Source: Clostridiales bacterium (GTDB taxonomy: Bacteria > Bacillota > Clostridia > Lachnospirales > Anaerotignaceae). Taken from it: 64,000 bases of DNA. The translations under genes were made by a program, and so were the position numbers. The stretch spans positions 1 to 64,000 of the forward strand of contig JAGZLR010000008.1 of assembly GCA_018364635.1 (NCBI GenBank), in the 5' to 3' direction. The notes beneath the pieces are model-generated. The model ran no database searches. It saw nothing but the letters and a program-made list of their open reading frames with translations, and was not told the DNA's origin. How positions within the stretch are numbered: the stretch's first letter is position 1; every line of letters starts with the position of its first letter. Shown one piece after another: positions 17,606-27,098 of the stretch.

Positions 17606-19222
17606 TTATGATTCTTTTCTTGGCTTTCTTCCATTTTTCGTTTGCATTTCATCCTCTGAAGCTGACGGCGTTAAAGATAATGGCTCACTCTTTTCTGGAA
17701 CCTCTGCAATGACAATCAGAGTATTCTGCGATTCATCAGAAACTGTAACTATCGTCTCCGCCGATAAATACCCATCCTTTTCTATACGGAGCTTGTAGTC
17801 TCCATATTTTAATTTGACACTGATTGGAGAAATACCGACAAACTTTTCATCAATGAATACTTGCGCTTTTTCTGGGTCTACAGAAACATTTAAAGTTCCC
17901 ATTTTTACATAAGGCACAAGTTGTGCATTAATCTCCAATGCGCTTTGGTAAAGACTAACTTCCTGTTGCCATGGTTCATAGCCATCTGCTAAAATTGTAA
18001 CCTGATATGTCCCGAATTCTAGCACCTGCGGTCCATCTGGGGATGAAACTGTATGGCCATCAATTTGCAATAAATATTTATCCACATTCGTTGCGATGGA
18101 CAAAACACCATTACGCGGCTGTAAGTCATTAAGATCCAACTCATAAGTCTCCGAAGGTGCAATATAGATCTCCATAGGAAAATCTTCTATGTTGTCACCT
18201 GAGACTATAATTTTGTGTATTCCAACAGAAATTGGTATTTTTCCTTTTTGTTCTGCTACAAACTCTTTTACAGAATCAATGTTAATCTTTCCATTCTTAA
18301 CTTTATCTGAATTTTTTAAATCCAGATATCCATGATACGTGTTGATGTAGACTTTCCACACTTGAGAACCAATACCACTAATTGAAATAGTATCTACAGG
18401 CAAAATTGTTGCTGGATCTACAAATTTTCCATTGTAAATAAATAATGTTTCTTCACTAAAACTGTATGTTTCCTTACCAACATTTAATGCAAAATTATTA
18501 ATGTCTACTGTTACGTTTGTTAACGATGTTTTTTCCCATTGATCCTCTATTTTTTTCAAATTAACAGCTTTATTTTCCGTACTTTTCATTTCAACATGAA
18601 TAATATCACCTTGAGAAAAATCCAAAAAACTGTTGTCTTTACCATTAATATCTTGGTAAACTGTATTCTGGTCTAATTCTAATGTCAATCTTCTATCATT
18701 TGTAATGTCATAGATAAGCATACTATGATTATTGCTGATTGTACGGATCAAAGCCTCAAATTTGATTGTAGTTTGGCTTTGAGGCATATTAGCGTATGCT
18801 TGCTGCTGATTAATCTGATTGATTTTTTGGCGATCACTCAAAAGGAAAACGGAACAGATTATGAGAATCAAACTAGTTAAACTACAAACATAAATTACTT
18901 TTTTCCTGTTTTTACAACATTTTTTCTTTCTTTTGTGTTCTAACAGATCCCTTTCTGAATTCAAATGGTCAGACAGATCTGGTATCCGACTAGTAACTCC
19001 ATCCGAAAGGTCATCCGCCCACTCTTTCTCTTCTTCCTTTTGATTTGATACTTCATCTCTCTGTGGCAGTACACTTTGTACACCACGCTTTAAATCATCT
19101 TCTTCCAAAACATCTCTGGCCTTTTCCACACTACCATTTTCTATTTGGGCCACTTTTTTATTTATATCTTCAATCCGTACAGTTTCGCCGAAATCTTTAT
19201 CTTCAAAATTATATTTCGCCAT
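17606..19222 (-). CDS. PEGA-domain membrane protein
   Basis: A 538-residue protein with a charged cytosolic N-terminus (about 108 residues, a Cys/Lys-rich patch before the helix), one membrane helix at about 109-128, and a long outer region ending in two PEGA-type repeats (GTYQVTILADGYEPWQQEV and, later, YGDYKLRIEKDGYLSAETI). PEGA domains are extracellular or cell-wall-associated beta modules of unknown ligand. The C-terminal ~30 residues are Ser/Glu-rich and basic at the end. AAGGAG precedes ATG 19222; an in-frame extension to 19261 lacks a site. Downstream lies pgcA, 45 nt away. Function unknown; a surface role is inferred. Confidence 0.8.
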   Translation of the reverse strand: MAKYNFEDKDFGETVRIEDINKKVAQIENGSVEKARDVLEEDDLKRGVQSVLPQRDEVSNQKEEEKEWADDLSDGVTSRIPDLSDHLNSERDLLEHKRKKKCCKNRKKVIYVCSLTSLILIICSVFLLSDRQKINQINQQQAYANMPQSQTTIKFEALIRTISNNHSMLIYDITNDRRLTLELDQNTVYQDINGKDNSFLDFSQGDIIHVEMKSTENKAVNLKKIEDQWEKTSLTNVTVDINNFALNVGKETYSFSEETLFIYNGKFVDPATILPVDTISISGIGSQVWKVYINTYHGYLDLKNSDKVKNGKINIDSVKEFVAEQKGKIPISVGIHKIIVSGDNIEDFPMEIYIAPSETYELDLNDLQPRNGVLSIATNVDKYLLQIDGHTVSSPDGPQVLEFGTYQVTILADGYEPWQQEVSLYQSALEINAQLVPYVKMGTLNVSVDPEKAQVFIDEKFVGISPISVKLKYGDYKLRIEKDGYLSAETIVTVSDESQNTLIVIAEVPEKSEPLSLTPSASEDEMQTKNGRKPRKES

Positions 19223-19376
19223 AGTTACACTCCTTAGATTTCTGCCGGAAACCATATTCAACTTTTTATTTTCTTATATGTATATATAATAATTGTTTCC
19301 GACAAAAAGAGCAAGCTAAAACCATGGGAACAAATCATAAAATTTCGATGGAAACATTTAAGAACTACCTCAATCG

Positions 19377-20366
19377 CTATTGTTTTTCTAAAAGAAGCCG
19401 AAATATCTGATTATTTTTTTCCTGCATCAGAATACATCTTTGGAATTTTTCAACTAAACTGTCTGAAACACATACTCTGCGGTTATTATAGTGCTGATTT
19501 AACAACCGAAAAAACTTCACAGGAAATAATAAAAAACCACATAATAATAAGTACTCCTCTCGTGATAGTGGTCTTACTGAATGATATGACTCAATCATCT
19601 GTAACACAACAGCTGGTTGAATTTCTTCTTGTTTTAGATACCTTCGGATCCATTCTGCCAAATCATACACCTGAAGCCCTATACGACATTGTTCGAATCC
19701 ATCAATGAGAATTTCTTTATTCTTTAGCTCTAAAAAATTTTCAGATCGGCAGTTATTATGGCATAAGGTACCATTTTGCTCCGCCGTTTCAAAAAGTTTT
19801 CCATATCCTGCTCCTTGTAAAAAATCAATGGCAAATTGTGCTAGACGACTGTAATAGTCCGCATTTTTATATACAAGAAAATCAATCGCTGATAAATTCC
19901 GTTTCTTTTTTAATCTTTTACGTATTCTCAGCAGTTCAACTTTCCTTTTTTCATATAAAACAGAGTAGTCTGGAGCCGGTAAAGTATCACCTTGTGTAAA
20001 AAATTCAACTGCTGCCAAATGCATCCTTGCAATTTGAGCTGCACCACGACATACAGCCTCTGGATCTATTGGTTCAATCGGTGTTCGTTCTTGGTACTTC
20101 ATTAATATGTAATAATTTCCATCCCATATAAAATATGGCAGTTCTTCGACACTTTGCTCCATCCGCAAGACACAGCGAAATCCATTCGTATATAAGTGTT
20201 CTTTTACTTCATTGATAAAAATTATTTTTTTGCTGTCCGGTACAGTTTTCCGCAATTCGTATATATCGCCTTCTGTTTGACAAATAAGCCCTGTCCGAAT
20301 CCGGAAAGAATTTATCATTTTTTTGCCAAAACCTTCAAGAAGAATTTGTGCATTAATATCCTCCAT
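19377..20366 (-). CDS. CotS-family spore coat kinase-like protein
   Basis: A 329-residue protein of the aminoglycoside-phosphotransferase-like fold used by CotS, CotI and YutH spore proteins. Kinase-like landmarks: a catalytic-loop counterpart HNNCRSENFL and a metal-loop counterpart ILIDGFEQCRIGLQVYDLAEW. The usual HGD and DFD motifs are altered (HNN, DGF), as often seen in the coat proteins, so kinase activity is doubtful. GGAGG lies 9 nt before ATG 20366; the upstream in-frame TTG is too close to that site. It is the first gene of a leftward unit with the PEGA gene 154 nt downstream. Spore-coat role inferred from family. Confidence 0.75.
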   Translation of the reverse strand: MEDINAQILLEGFGKKMINSFRIRTGLICQTEGDIYELRKTVPDSKKIIFINEVKEHLYTNGFRCVLRMEQSVEELPYFIWDGNYYILMKYQERTPIEPIDPEAVCRGAAQIARMHLAAVEFFTQGDTLPAPDYSVLYEKRKVELLRIRKRLKKKRNLSAIDFLVYKNADYYSRLAQFAIDFLQGAGYGKLFETAEQNGTLCHNNCRSENFLELKNKEILIDGFEQCRIGLQVYDLAEWIRRYLKQEEIQPAVVLQMIESYHSVRPLSREEYLLLCGFLLFPVKFFRLLNQHYNNRRVCVSDSLVEKFQRCILMQEKNNQIFRLLLEKQ

Positions 20367-20375
20367 AACCCCCAA

Positions 20376-20605
20376 CCTCCGAATTTTTTCAGCTGTTTTT
20401 TAGTTTGCGCCTCACAAAAGTCTTATGTTCTATTTTTTATGTAGACAAAGATCAATTCTATTTCCAGCGCTTCTAAATAGAAATTAATTTCTCAGACAGC
20501 CTGTTTTAAATCATATGATAGCCGAATTTTGTTTATGTATCTTCTTATATTTTTTTCTATTCCTTTACACGATATGAAAAAAAGTGTTATTTTTCAAAAA
20601 AAGTG
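20376..20605. other. intergenic region upstream of the tRNA
   Basis: About 230 nt of AT-rich sequence between the CotS-like gene and the tRNA promoter. The CotS-like promoter must lie here; I could not pick out a convincing sigma-A, sigma-E or sigma-K pair. No reading frame or hairpin stands out. Confidence 0.4.
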
Positions 20606-20634
20606 TTGACAGTGTAAATTTATCATGGTATTAT
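20606..20634 (+). promoter_or_regulatory. promoter of tRNA-Lys
   Basis: Perfect TTGACA (20606-20611), 17-nt spacer, TATTAT (20629-20634), with an overlapping TATAAT at 20632-20637. A strong -35 and about 35 nt to the tRNA, as expected for a stable RNA gene. Confidence 0.75.
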
Positions 20635-20671
20635 AATACCTGTCCTAAGGACAAGATAGTATATCATATAT

Positions 20672-20744
20672 GCACTTTTAGCTCAGTTGGTAGAGCAGCT
20701 GACTCTTAATCAGAAGGTCCAGGGTTCGAGCCCCTGAAGGTGCA
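20672..20744 (+). tRNA. tRNA-Lys (anticodon CTT)
   Basis: A 73-nt cloverleaf can be drawn in full: acceptor GCACTTT/AAGGTGC with one G-T pair, D arm GCTC/GAGC, anticodon loop CTCTTAA giving anticodon CTT, T arm CAGGG/CCCTG with TTCGAGC, discriminator A. The outermost anticodon-stem pair (27-43) is a G-A mismatch. CCA is not encoded. It is a single isolated tRNA gene with its own promoter and terminator-like hairpin; it reads AAG codons. Confidence 0.96.
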
Positions 20745-20753
20745 TTTCAAAGG

Positions 20754-20794
20754 CGGAGCTTCGTAAACATTGGTTTTATGGGGTTCCGTTTTTT
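20754..20794 (+). terminator. probable terminator after tRNA-Lys
   Basis: CGGAGCTTC can pair with GGGGTTCCG (several G-U pairs) around a long loop, followed by TTTTTT. Moderate support because the stem relies on wobble pairs. Confidence 0.5.
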
Positions 20795-20975
20795 ATTCTT
20801 ATTATTCATATTTCGACTTTAACCTATTTTTAGATCTTTTTCCCTTAATCTTTTCGCAGAAATCATAAAATAAAAAAAGTAGAATCTTTTTTCTCTTTAT
20901 GCTATAATATATATAATTCAATGGATTTTTCTGATTGAATTGATCAAAAATTTCACTGTTCGGGAGGTAAAATTT

Positions 20976-21596
20976 ATGACAGAAAAGATAATTATAACCA
21001 TAGGAAGACAGTATGGAAGCGGTGGTAAACTCATCGGACAGAAACTATCAGAAGCCCTTTCCATCCCATGTTATGACAAAGAACTTCTTACTGTTGCTGC
21101 ACAAAAAAGCGGTATCTGCCAAGAAATGTTTGAAAATCACGATGAAAAGCCTACCAACAGTCTCCTTTATTCCCTAGTTATGGGTACCTATACCGGCAAT
21201 AACTTACCTATTAACCACAAACTTTTTTTAGCACAATTTGATGCCATTCGTGCAATTGCAGACAAAGGTTCTTGCATTATCATTGGGCGCTGTGCAGACT
21301 ATGCTCTAGAAGATTATGAAAACTGTATTAATATTTTTATTCATGCCGATATGAAAGATCGTGTAAAACGTGCAGTAGAGCAATATGGATTAGAAAGTGA
21401 CAAACCAGAAGAAGCTATTCAGAAAATTGATAAAAAAAGGGCTAGTTATTACAACTTTTATTCCAGCAAAAAATGGGGCCAAACCGAAAGCTATCATTTA
21501 ACCATAAACAGTAGTCTTTTGGGTATAGATGACACAGTTAAAGTCATCTTAGATTTTATAAGACTTAAAGAAAAAGAATTAAATAATAGAAATTAA
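20976..21596 (+). CDS. cytidylate kinase-like family protein
   Basis: A 206-residue P-loop protein of the cytidylate-kinase-like family common in Clostridia. The nucleotide loop GRQYGSGGK lies at residues 10-18, followed by LSEALSIPCYDKELL, the usual start of this family; a second conserved block is IIIGRCADYAL. GGGAGG is 9 nt before ATG 20976; the frame opens earlier at a TTG without a site. It differs from the housekeeping Cmk in length and in its charged C-terminus, and its true substrate is not known. A strong hairpin terminator follows directly. Confidence 0.82.
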   Translation: MTEKIIITIGRQYGSGGKLIGQKLSEALSIPCYDKELLTVAAQKSGICQEMFENHDEKPTNSLLYSLVMGTYTGNNLPINHKLFLAQFDAIRAIADKGSCIIIGRCADYALEDYENCINIFIHADMKDRVKRAVEQYGLESDKPEEAIQKIDKKRASYYNFYSSKKWGQTESYHLTINSSLLGIDDTVKVILDFIRLKEKELNNRN

Positions 21597-21626
21597 AAAG
21601 CAGATGAATCTAATTCATCTGCTTTT
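21596..21626. terminator. bidirectional terminator between convergent genes
   Basis: A 13-bp perfect stem AAAAGCAGATGAA / TTCATCTGCTTTT around a 5-nt loop, with A and T runs on both sides. It overlaps the stop of the minus-strand gene at 21610. Confidence 0.88.
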
Positions 21627-21933
21627 CTTGTTTTAAAGAATTTTGAAATACAAAAGCAATTTTCACACAATCAATTGCCACTACCATTGTATAGGAATCT
21701 TTCTCATAAATCATTGGCATACCAGATTTTGAAACAACTACGGCATCAACTTTTTTGCCGCTCTTTTCCCAATACGAAAGAATGGAAAAATCCTCGCCTG
21801 TCTTTACGGCCCATTCTTGACCAACCAATGGCCGAATAAAAAACGAACCTGCACAGTCAAAATACTTTAAAATCTCATCTCTTGCATCTATAAACGCCTC
21901 TACAGGCTTTTTTAGATTTTCCATTACGCCCAC
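21610..21933 (-). CDS. small hypothetical protein
   Basis: A 107-residue soluble protein I do not recognise. Composition is mixed alpha/beta with no membrane helix, and the middle (DFSILSYWEKSGKKVDAVVVSKSG) looks like a small beta domain. The start is uncertain: GGAGGG lies 4 nt before GTG 21933 and 13 nt before the in-frame ATG 21924. Both are plausible. It stands alone between uvrA and the cytidylate-kinase-like gene, on the uvrA strand, ending inside the shared terminator. No operon partner. Confidence 0.65.
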   Translation of the reverse strand: MGVMENLKKPVEAFIDARDEILKYFDCAGSFFIRPLVGQEWAVKTGEDFSILSYWEKSGKKVDAVVVSKSGMPMIYEKDSYTMVVAIDCVKIAFVFQNSLKQEKQMN

Positions 21934-22027
21934 AATCCCTCCAATAATTCTCCTTAGTACTATGGTACAATTGACGGATACCTCCTGTCAATATATTTCT
22001 TCTATTTCCTATATCCTATTCTACAAA

Positions 22028-24862
22028 TTATTGAATATTCAGATATTTTTTTAAATATATCCCTGTATAAGAGTTTTTTAATTGGCAGATTTCTTCTGGT
22101 GTACCACAACCTACAACCATACCGCCTCCATCGCCGCCTTCTGGTCCCAAATCGATAATATAATCTGCAGTTTTGATGACATCTAAATTGTGTTCGATGA
22201 CAACGACTGTATTCCCACCATCTGTTAGTCTCTGTAAAATATGAACTAAACGATGAATATCTGAAGCATGCAGTCCTGTTGTAGGTTCATCCAAAATATA
22301 CATTGTTTTTCCTGTACTCTTTCTACTAAGCTCTGTTGCTAATTTTACTCGCTGAGCTTCGCCACCGGACAATGTGGTGGAAGACTGCCCTAGCTTGACA
22401 TAAGACAGGCCAACATCATAAAGTGTCTGAATTTTATTTTTTATTTTTGGTATATTTTCAAAAAATTCCAGTGCCTCTTCTACCGTCATATCCAACACAT
22501 CTGAAATAGTTTTCCCCTTATATTTTACCTCTAATGTCTCTCGGTTATATCGTTTACCGCCACAGACCTCACATGGAACATAAATATCAGGAAGAAAGTG
22601 CATCTCTATTTTTATGATCCCATCACCACTGCAGGCTTCGCATCGTCCTCCCTTTGTATTAAAACTAAACCTTCCTTTTTGATATCCCCGCATTTTTGCT
22701 TCTGGTGTTTGGCTAAATACATCTCGAATCAAATCAAACAGTCCAGTATATGTTGCCGGATTAGACCGTGGTGTCCTTCCAATTGGCGACTGGTCAATGT
22801 CAATCACTTTATCAAGAAGATCGATTCCCTCCAATGCGCTGTGTTCCCCTGGCTTTCCCTTTGCTCTATTTAAATCTCGAGCTAAACGTTTATATAAAAT
22901 TTCATTAACTAAAGAACTCTTACCAGAACCTGATACACCTGTAACACAGGTAAACACACCCAAAGGGATATCTATATCAATATTTTTTAAGTTATGTGCT
23001 TTCGCTCCTATAATTTTTAACATTTGGTCAGCCTTTACAGGCCGTCGTTTTTGTGGAACCTCGATTTTTTTTCTACCACTTAAGTAAGCGCCTGTGACAG
23101 ATTCCTCACAAGAAACAATATCCTCTACCTTGCCGGCAAAAACCACTTTTCCCCCATTTTCTCCAGCACATGGACCAATATCTACAATATAGTCTGACGC
23201 CCACATTGTATCTTCATCATGTTCAACAACAATCAAGGAATTTCCCATATCTCTTAAATTTTTCAATGTTTGAATCAATTTGTCATTGTCTCTTTGATGA
23301 AGTCCAATACTTGGTTCATCTAAAATATAGACAACGCCCACTAAACCAGATCCAATCTGTGTTGCTAGACGAATTCTTTGGGATTCGCCGCCGGAAAGCG
23401 TACCAGCAGATCTAGAAAGCGTTAAATAATCCAGACCAACATCCATCAAAAAGCCTACTCTTGCATGGATTTCTCTCAAAATGAGATCAGCAATCATTCT
23501 TTCCCTGTCAGTCAATTCTAGATCAAGAAAAAATTTCTGGATTTCTTTGACCGACATCGATGTCACCTGAGAAATATTTTTTCCCCCTACAGTAATCGCT
23601 AATACTTCTGGACGGAGTCTTTGACCATGGCAAGCCGGACACTGAATATTCGTCATATACTCTTCATAATCTGCTTTCATCAAGTCGGTTGCTTCACGGT
23701 AGCGGCGTTGTAAACTGGGAATAATTCCTTCAAAGCTATAAGAGTACATCCCGCCTCCACTGGCATTTGCATAATGTATATCTACCTTTTCTCCCTTTGT
23801 TCCATAAAAAATAATCTCTTTTGCCTTCAAATCCAAATCCTCAAATGGCATCTCTAGGCTAAACTCATACTTTTTAGCCAACGCCTCAAATAAAACCCGA
23901 CTCATACTGTCTTTGGAGGAAATGGAGTTATAGCCAGGTGCTGTAATTGCTCCTTGTAAAATAGACAGAGATTGATTCGGTACTAAAAGATCTGGATCAA
24001 ACTTCATCTGCATTCCCAAACCAGTACATTCTGGACAAGCACCAGAAGGGTTGTTAAAAGAAAAAAGTCTAGGCTCAATCTCTGCTAAGTTAATACCACA
24101 GTCTGGGCAGGAAAAATTTTGGCTAAATGTCATATCCCTTTCATTATCAACATGAACTACTAAAATTCCACCAGATAACGTCATAACTGTTTCAATAGAC
24201 TCTGTCAGACGTTTTTGAATTCCCTCTTTTATAATTAAACGGTCTACAACAATTTCAATTGTATGCTTTTTGTTTTTTTCCAAAGAGATCTCTTCTGACA
24301 AATCATAGATTTCTCCGTCAATGCGAACACGTACATAACCGCTTTTTTTGGCATCCTCCAAAAGCTTTACATGCTCTCCTTTTCTCTGACGAACAACAGG
24401 CGCTAAAAGCTGTATTTTTGTTCTTTCAGGCAAAGACAAAATTTGGTCAACAATTTGGTCAATGGTCTGTTTTTTAATCTCTTTCCCACATTTTGGACAA
24501 TGAGGCACACCAATACGAGCAAATAGTAATCGAAGATAGTCATAAATCTCTGTTACAGTCCCCACTGTAGAACGTGGATTATGACTTGTTGTTTTCTGGT
24601 CAATAGAAATTGCTGGGGACAACCCTTCTATAGACTCCACATCTGGCTTTTCCATCTGCCCTAAAAACATCCTTGCATAAGAAGATAAAGATTCTACATA
24701 ACGCCTCTGTCCCTCTGCATATATTGTATCAAATGCAAGAGAGCTTTTGCCAGAGCCGCTAACCCCTGTGAAAACAACCAATTGATCTCTCGGAATCTCT
24801 AAATCAATATTTTTTAGATTATTCTCCTTTGCTCCATGAATCGTTATTTTATCTCTTGACAT
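22028..24862 (-). CDS. uvrA: excinuclease ABC subunit A
   Basis: Damage-recognition ATPase of nucleotide excision repair; works with UvrB and UvrC. The 944-residue protein shows two ABC modules: Walker A FTGVSGSGKSS (31-41) and VTGVSGSGKSSL in the second half, each followed by LSGGE signature motifs (TLSGGESQRIRLA, TLSGGEAQRVKLA). Three zinc-binding Cys pairs are present (CPKCGKEI, CPDCG, CEACSGDG with CEVCGG). The frame extends to 24940, but AGAGAGG lies 7-8 nt before ATG 24862, giving the usual MSRDKITIHGA start and length. The gap to uvrB is 19 nt, so the two form an operon. Confidence 0.97.
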   Translation of the reverse strand: MSRDKITIHGAKENNLKNIDLEIPRDQLVVFTGVSGSGKSSLAFDTIYAEGQRRYVESLSSYARMFLGQMEKPDVESIEGLSPAISIDQKTTSHNPRSTVGTVTEIYDYLRLLFARIGVPHCPKCGKEIKKQTIDQIVDQILSLPERTKIQLLAPVVRQRKGEHVKLLEDAKKSGYVRVRIDGEIYDLSEEISLEKNKKHTIEIVVDRLIIKEGIQKRLTESIETVMTLSGGILVVHVDNERDMTFSQNFSCPDCGINLAEIEPRLFSFNNPSGACPECTGLGMQMKFDPDLLVPNQSLSILQGAITAPGYNSISSKDSMSRVLFEALAKKYEFSLEMPFEDLDLKAKEIIFYGTKGEKVDIHYANASGGGMYSYSFEGIIPSLQRRYREATDLMKADYEEYMTNIQCPACHGQRLRPEVLAITVGGKNISQVTSMSVKEIQKFFLDLELTDRERMIADLILREIHARVGFLMDVGLDYLTLSRSAGTLSGGESQRIRLATQIGSGLVGVVYILDEPSIGLHQRDNDKLIQTLKNLRDMGNSLIVVEHDEDTMWASDYIVDIGPCAGENGGKVVFAGKVEDIVSCEESVTGAYLSGRKKIEVPQKRRPVKADQMLKIIGAKAHNLKNIDIDIPLGVFTCVTGVSGSGKSSLVNEILYKRLARDLNRAKGKPGEHSALEGIDLLDKVIDIDQSPIGRTPRSNPATYTGLFDLIRDVFSQTPEAKMRGYQKGRFSFNTKGGRCEACSGDGIIKIEMHFLPDIYVPCEVCGGKRYNRETLEVKYKGKTISDVLDMTVEEALEFFENIPKIKNKIQTLYDVGLSYVKLGQSSTTLSGGEAQRVKLATELSRKSTGKTMYILDEPTTGLHASDIHRLVHILQRLTDGGNTVVVIEHNLDVIKTADYIIDLGPEGGDGGGMVVGCGTPEEICQLKNSYTGIYLKKYLNIQ

Positions 24863-24881
24863 ATAAAATCCTCTCTTTATT

Positions 24882-26864
24882 CTATTCCAAATATTCCCGC
24901 AATTTAGAAATCTGGTCTCTAAGCTCCGCTGCACGTTCAAATTGTAAGTTTGATGCAGCAGTTTTCATTTCTTTCTCCAAATTCTTTATGGCTTTTTTTA
25001 TCTCCTGTATACTCATAGACTCAGGATCTTTTTCCAAACCAAATTTACTATTTTCATCTATTGTCTTTGTAGCACGAATGACTTCATGAACTTTTTTGTG
25101 TATTGTCTGTGGCACAATGCCATGGATTTCATTATATTCCTGCTGAATAAACCGGCGTCGATTCGTCTCTGAAATTGCTCTTTGCATAGAATCTGTCATA
25201 ACATCTGCATACATAATGACATGACCTTCCGAATTTCTCGCCGCACGTCCAATAGTTTGAATGAGAGACGTCTCTGACCGCAAAAAACCTTCTTTATCCG
25301 CATCTAAAATTGCAACCAAAGAAACTTCTGGAATATCCAAACCTTCCCGTAAAAGATTGATTCCTACCAATACATCAAACACATCTGTTCGCAAGTCATG
25401 TATAATTTCTAATCGTTCCAGCGTATCAATATCTGAATGAAGATATCTAACACGTATCCCAGCTTCTCTCAAATAATCAGTCAACCGTTCTGCCATTTTT
25501 TTTGTAAGAGTCGTAATCAATACTTTAGACTTTCTCTCAACAGTGCTGCGAACCTCTTTCATCAAATCGTCGATTTGGCCTTGTACGGGACGCAGTGTTA
25601 TCTCTGGATCTAAAAGACCTGTAGGTCGAATAATTTGCTCTACTGTCTGCTCTGAATGTTGGGCCTCGTAAACAGATGGCGTGGCAGATACAAATAAAAG
25701 CTGATGAATTTTTGACTCAAACTCGGTAAATCTCAGCGGACGATTATCTAACGCAGATGGCAGACGAAATCCGTACTCTACAAGAGTAGTCTTTCTAGAC
25801 TTATCCCCCTCATACATCCCACGAATTTGAGGAATTGTGACATGAGACTCATCTGTAATAATCAAAAAATCATCAGGAAAAAAGTCTATCAATGTACTTG
25901 GCGTACTTCCTGCTTCTCTTAGCGCTAAATGTCTAGAATAGTTTTCAATTCCAGAACAGAATCCCATCTCACGCATCATTTCAATATCATAATTTGTCCG
26001 CTGCTCCAGACGCTGCGCTTCCAAAAGCTTATCTTGACTCTTCAATTCCTTCAACCGCTGTTCCAATTCCTCTTCAATTCTTCGAATCGCCAAATTTAAC
26101 TTATCTGGGGAGGTTACATAATGAGACGCAGGAAATATACTGACATGTTTTCTGCTTCCTAGAATCTCTCCTGTCACAACATTGATTTCCGTAATACGGT
26201 CAATCTCATCCCCAAAAAATTCAACTCGAATGGCACTTTCACTATTAGCAATAGGGAAAATTTCCACAACATCACCATGAACACGAAAAGTTCCTCGGAC
26301 GAAATTCATATCATTTCTATCATACTGCATTTCAATTAATTTTTTTAACACATCATCTCTATCTTTGACCATTCCTGGGCGTAAAGAAAGCATCATATCT
26401 TTATATTCTGCCGGATCCCCCAAACCATAAATACAAGAAACACTAGAGACAATTAGTACATCTCTGCGTTCAATCAATGCTGATGTGGCAGAATATCTCA
26501 ATTTATCAATTTCATCATTAATGGCTGAGTCTTTTTCAATATAGGTATCCGTACTAGGCACATATGCCTCCGGCTGGTAATAATCATAGTAGCTGACAAA
26601 GTATTCCACTGCATTGTCTGGAAATATCTCCTTAAACTCGCTATAAAGCTGAGCTGCCAGTGTTTTATTATGGGCAATTACCAATGTTGGCTTTTGTAAT
26701 TTCTCTACAATATTAGCCATGGTAAATGTTTTCCCAGAACCTGTAACTCCTTTTAACGTCTGAAATTTCAAACCTTTTTGAAATCCTTCAGAAATTTTTT
26801 CTATAGCCTGGGGCTGGTCACCAGTAGGTTTAAATTTTGAATGTATTTTAAATGCTTTATCCAT
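24882..26864 (-). CDS. uvrB: excinuclease ABC subunit B
   Basis: DNA helicase-like core of nucleotide excision repair. The 660-residue protein has Walker A GVTGSGKT (39-46), the aromatic beta-hairpin YFVSYYDYYQPEAYVPSTD that clamps damaged DNA, DESHVT, the helicase motif QTIGRAARN, and a C-terminal UVR motif (NLEKEMKTAASNLQFERAAE) that contacts UvrC. Length is normal. AAGAGGTG precedes ATG 26864. A LexA-like box and promoter lie about 190-230 nt upstream, suggesting SOS control of uvrBA. Confidence 0.97.
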   Translation of the reverse strand: MDKAFKIHSKFKPTGDQPQAIEKISEGFQKGLKFQTLKGVTGSGKTFTMANIVEKLQKPTLVIAHNKTLAAQLYSEFKEIFPDNAVEYFVSYYDYYQPEAYVPSTDTYIEKDSAINDEIDKLRYSATSALIERRDVLIVSSVSCIYGLGDPAEYKDMMLSLRPGMVKDRDDVLKKLIEMQYDRNDMNFVRGTFRVHGDVVEIFPIANSESAIRVEFFGDEIDRITEINVVTGEILGSRKHVSIFPASHYVTSPDKLNLAIRRIEEELEQRLKELKSQDKLLEAQRLEQRTNYDIEMMREMGFCSGIENYSRHLALREAGSTPSTLIDFFPDDFLIITDESHVTIPQIRGMYEGDKSRKTTLVEYGFRLPSALDNRPLRFTEFESKIHQLLFVSATPSVYEAQHSEQTVEQIIRPTGLLDPEITLRPVQGQIDDLMKEVRSTVERKSKVLITTLTKKMAERLTDYLREAGIRVRYLHSDIDTLERLEIIHDLRTDVFDVLVGINLLREGLDIPEVSLVAILDADKEGFLRSETSLIQTIGRAARNSEGHVIMYADVMTDSMQRAISETNRRRFIQQEYNEIHGIVPQTIHKKVHEVIRATKTIDENSKFGLEKDPESMSIQEIKKAIKNLEKEMKTAASNLQFERAAELRDQISKLREYLE

Positions 26865-27060
26865 GATACACCTCTTTTCACCAATAGTACAATTTTATTG
26901 TTAACCAATCATTTCGTAAAAACAAGGCATCTATTCAGTTAAAAAGATCCTTCCACAAATTTAAATTCTAAAATACAAATCATTAAATAGCATTGGAAAA
27001 AATCACACATAATTATTCATAAAAGAAACTACTAAAAAGTATAGCATAGTCAATAAATAA

Positions 27061-27088
27061 AGTATAGATATTTTATCAAAATTTGCAA
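27061..27088 (-). promoter_or_regulatory. candidate promoter of uvrBA
   Basis: On the minus strand, TTGCAA (27083-27088), a 16-nt spacer and TATACT (27061-27066). It would give a leader of about 190 nt. The -35 overlaps the LexA-like box. Moderate matches, read by eye. Confidence 0.45.
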
Positions 27089-27098
27089 ACATTCGTTC
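27087..27098 (-). promoter_or_regulatory. LexA-like SOS box upstream of uvrBA
   Basis: Minus-strand GAACGAATGTTT fits the core of the Gram-positive LexA/DinR consensus GAACRNRYGTTY in all 12 positions; the flanking bases do not match. It touches the -35 box of the candidate uvrBA promoter, a typical repressor position, and uvrBA is a known SOS target in Firmicutes. Confidence 0.5.
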
